This document shows positions 62,126 through 64,000 of a stretch of 64,000 nucleotides of DNA, piece after piece. The translations under genes were made by a program, and so were the position numbers. The notes beneath the pieces are model-generated. The model saw only the letters and a program-made list of their open reading frames with translations. It had not been told where the DNA came from and made no database searches. Source of the DNA: Methanomicrobiales archaeon (GTDB lineage: Archaea > Halobacteriota > Methanomicrobia > Methanomicrobiales > Methanospirillaceae). The stretch's first letter is position 1; the number at the start of each line of letters is the position of its first letter. The DNA lies in the NCBI GenBank assembly GCA_012516785.1, contig JAAYWH010000035.1, forward strand, positions 1 through 64,000, read 5' to 3'.

Positions 62126-64000
62126 AATCCAGCTCATGATGGTGGCAGGGTGGCTGATCCTGATCGTCCTGCTCCAGCTGGGACTGTGGCCTCTCCTCCG
62201 GCCGGTCCTGAAAGAATTCTCATTCCCGGCGGCATTTCCTGCCTCGCTGCTCCTTTTTACCCTTGTCTCCTGGTACTGCGGCCTCCTGCATCTCCCGGTA
62301 TGGATCGCGGTTCTGCCGTTTGCAGCCCTGCTCATATGGTTCGCCTACAAAGGATGTTACCGTCGTGACACCTTCAGGGGACAGGGGGTATGGGCGTTTG
62401 TGTTTTTCCTCTTCTTCTTCTTCATGCTCGAGCTGCGGTTTATCAATCCGGGCATCTCTTTCGCAGAGAAGTTCATGGACCATGCATTTCTGGCATCGAT
62501 CATGCGAGTGCCGGTCATCCCCCCCCTCGACCCGTGGTTTCTCGGGGGAACCCTCAATGTCTACTACTACCTCGGTTACTGGATGTTTGGCACGCTCGGG
62601 ATCGTCTCGGGCGTCCCGTCCCCTATTGTCTTCAATCTCGCCCTTCCCACGGTGCTTGCCAATGCAGCGGTGGGTATGTATGCCCTGGCACACCTCCTCT
62701 CTGACCGCCTCCGGTGGCTGCCCCTCCTGACGTTCCTCGTGGTCAATCCCTCCTTCATCTGGCAGGTGATCCTCGGGAAAACCTCAGGGGCCGTCCTCTG
62801 GGACAGTACCCGCACGATCCCGGACACCATCCACGAATATCCGGCGTTCTCGTTCGTGTGGGGCGATCTCCATGCCCATGTTGTCTCTCTCTTCAACCAG
62901 GTCTTCCTCCTCTTCCTGTGTGTATATGCCCTCACCCATTGGAAGATGATGACTCCCCGGCACCGCTTTTTGCTCGTGGTACTGTCAGCGCTTTCCCTTG
63001 GTTCCATGCCCCTGATCAATACCTGGGATGTGCTCCTCTATGCCCCGGTCACCGTGCTCTTCGGGCTCCTCATCTGGCATGAGAACAGGGAGAACGTCGG
63101 GGAAGTCGGGTCCGGGACACTCCCGGGTATCGGACTCCTGGAACGGTTTATGGCGCGGGCATACAGTTTCCTTCTCCTCGTCCCGCCCCTCTCCCTCCTC
63201 TGCTACCTCCCCTACTACGTCCAGCTCAAGAGTGGTGGGATACAGGGGATAGGCATCGTCCCTGCCCCGAGCCCTGTCCCCGCCTTCCTCCTTGTCCACG
63301 GGTTATTCCTCATCCTCTTCCTGGTGTACTTGAGAAAGGATATCATCCGGATGCCACTGCTCCTTCTCGTCCCCGTCCCCTTCATTCTGGGGGGGTACGC
63401 TGCAGCAGGAATCGCGGCCCTGCCGCTGGCATACTTCCTTACCAGGAGGATGAGGACCCCCGCTGAAATCCTCGCAATCTGCGGGCTTTCCGTGATCATG
63501 TTCTGTGAATTTTTCTACCTGAAGGATAATATGGGGGACGTATATTACCGGATGAATACGGTCTTCAAATTCTATCTTCCCGCCTGGATCCTGATGGCAT
63601 CCTCCGGGTTTGCACTGCTTGCGGTCATGCTGGGACAGCCGGTGTCCCACCTGAAGATCACCAAGGGCCTGAAACGAGCGGCACTCATCGGCGTCACAGC
63701 CCTGCTTCTTACGGCACCCCTGATCATCCCGTTCGAATACAGCTCCCGCGATGCCACCCTGAATGGACTCGCCTGGCTTGATACGACCCATCCGGGCGAT
63801 GCAGAGGCGATCGCGTTCCTCAGGTCGCTTTCAGGCAGCTACGGGATTGTGGAGGCTGAAGGGGGAGATTACGGGTACTACTCGCGGATATCATCATCGA
63901 CCGGAATTCCTGCCATTATCGGCATGCCATTTCACGAGTACATGTGGCGGGCTGACACGTGGTATGGGGAACGGGTGAATGATATCCGGCTGATCTACGA
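62106..64000 (+). CDS. DUF2298 polytopic membrane protein (cut by window edge)
   Basis: The frame stays open from ATG 62106 to the end, about 631 residues, rich in hydrophobic helices. It contains the family motifs PPLDPWFLGGTLNVYYYLGYWMFG, EYPAFSFVWGDLHAHV and NTWDVLLY, and YYRMNTVFKFYLPAWILM, all of DUF2298/Chlor_Arch_YYY proteins, GT-C-like membrane proteins of surface glycan synthesis. It is the partner often found with Agl23-like genes. The C-terminus is missing. Confidence 0.88.
   Translation, partial: MITPGYEIQLMMVAGWLILIVLLQLGLWPLLRPVLKEFSFPAAFPASLLLFTLVSWYCGLLHLPVWIAVLPFAALLIWFAYKGCYRRDTFRGQGVWAFVFFLFFFFMLELRFINPGISFAEKFMDHAFLASIMRVPVIPPLDPWFLGGTLNVYYYLGYWMFGTLGIVSGVPSPIVFNLALPTVLANAAVGMYALAHLLSDRLRWLPLLTFLVVNPSFIWQVILGKTSGAVLWDSTRTIPDTIHEYPAFSFVWGDLHAHVVSLFNQVFLLFLCVYALTHWKMMTPRHRFLLVVLSALSLGSMPLINTWDVLLYAPVTVLFGLLIWHENRENVGEVGSGTLPGIGLLERFMARAYSFLLLVPPLSLLCYLPYYVQLKSGGIQGIGIVPAPSPVPAFLLVHGLFLILFLVYLRKDIIRMPLLLLVPVPFILGGYAAAGIAALPLAYFLTRRMRTPAEILAICGLSVIMFCEFFYLKDNMGDVYYRMNTVFKFYLPAWILMASSGFALLAVMLGQPVSHLKITKGLKRAALIGVTALLLTAPLIIPFEYSSRDATLNGLAWLDTTHPGDAEAIAFLRSLSGSYGIVEAEGGDYGYYSRISSSTGIPAIIGMPFHEYMWRADTWYGERVNDIRLIY

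Overview
The window reads as part of the chromosome of a hydrogenotrophic methanogen of the order Methanomicrobiales (Methanoregulaceae-like at best; the genus cannot be fixed from sequence alone). Supporting signs are archaeal informational genes (EF-1 alpha, uS10, Lsm, Cdc48, XerA, RNase Z), archaeal cofactor genes (CobZ-type phosphatase, archaeal CobT, short-type ThiC, FmdE), the bifunctional archaeal FBP aldolase/phosphatase, a hexulose-6-phosphate synthase/RraA fusion, a DUF3821 surface protein with a PGF-like tail, TATA boxes with GGTGA/GGAGG ribosome binding sites, and high GC content. No rRNA, CRISPR array, complete insertion sequence or prophage was seen.

Layout. 1-1.2 kb: end of a DUF89 gene, tRNA-Pro, and a small winged-helix gene pair. 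1.6-6.7 kb: leftward genes for a DHH nuclease, RNase Z, a TIM-barrel protein, a UPF0200 kinase-like protein and an NrdG-like activase. 7-14.6 kb: rightward thiC, 5-FTHF cyclo-ligase, cdc48 with an Hsp20-like gene, FBP aldolase/phosphatase, Lsm and an HTH gene. 15-19.6 kb: FmdE, a Yip1-type membrane protein, an aminotransferase and a five-repeat PEGA surface protein. 20-23.6 kb: an accessory stretch with HEPN/MNT, a truncated HEPN relic, DUF2164, a secreted protein and tRNA-Gln. 23.8-30.4 kb: a 50-residue coiled-coil gene, rmlA-rmlC, manC, a CopG/RelE-type toxin-antitoxin pair whose toxin is frameshifted, and threonine dehydratase. 30.7-34.5 kb: a lipoprotein, XerA and a 1.7-kb stretch without recognisable genes.

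34.5-38.6 kb: DUF5806-mobB-glmM, an acylphosphatase and, convergent with it, a complete stand-alone Cas1 with all four metal ligands but no Cas2, other cas gene or array in the window. 38.9-48.5 kb: two PaaK-type ligases with an ACT-domain gene (aryl-acid activation), Hps-RraA, a DUF475 membrane protein, rhodanese, nitroreductase, DUF3821 protein, and the guaAA-ykgJ-traB operon. 49.2-51.5 kb: the cobamide tail genes cobT, cobZ and cobS. 51.5-54.5 kb: a siroheme/ferredoxin protein, EF-1 alpha and uS10. 54.5-64 kb: Agl23-like, a membrane-anchored surface protein, CetZ, then an FAD oxidoreductase, GT2, AglD-like and DUF2298 run that points to cell-surface glycan/lipid-linked sugar chemistry; the last gene leaves the window.

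The most interesting items are the solo Cas1, two families of short intergenic repeats shared by distant gaps, a manC gene that seems to start at ATA, the broken toxin beside an intact antitoxin, and the palindrome and gagatcc motifs around the DUF7123 gene pair.
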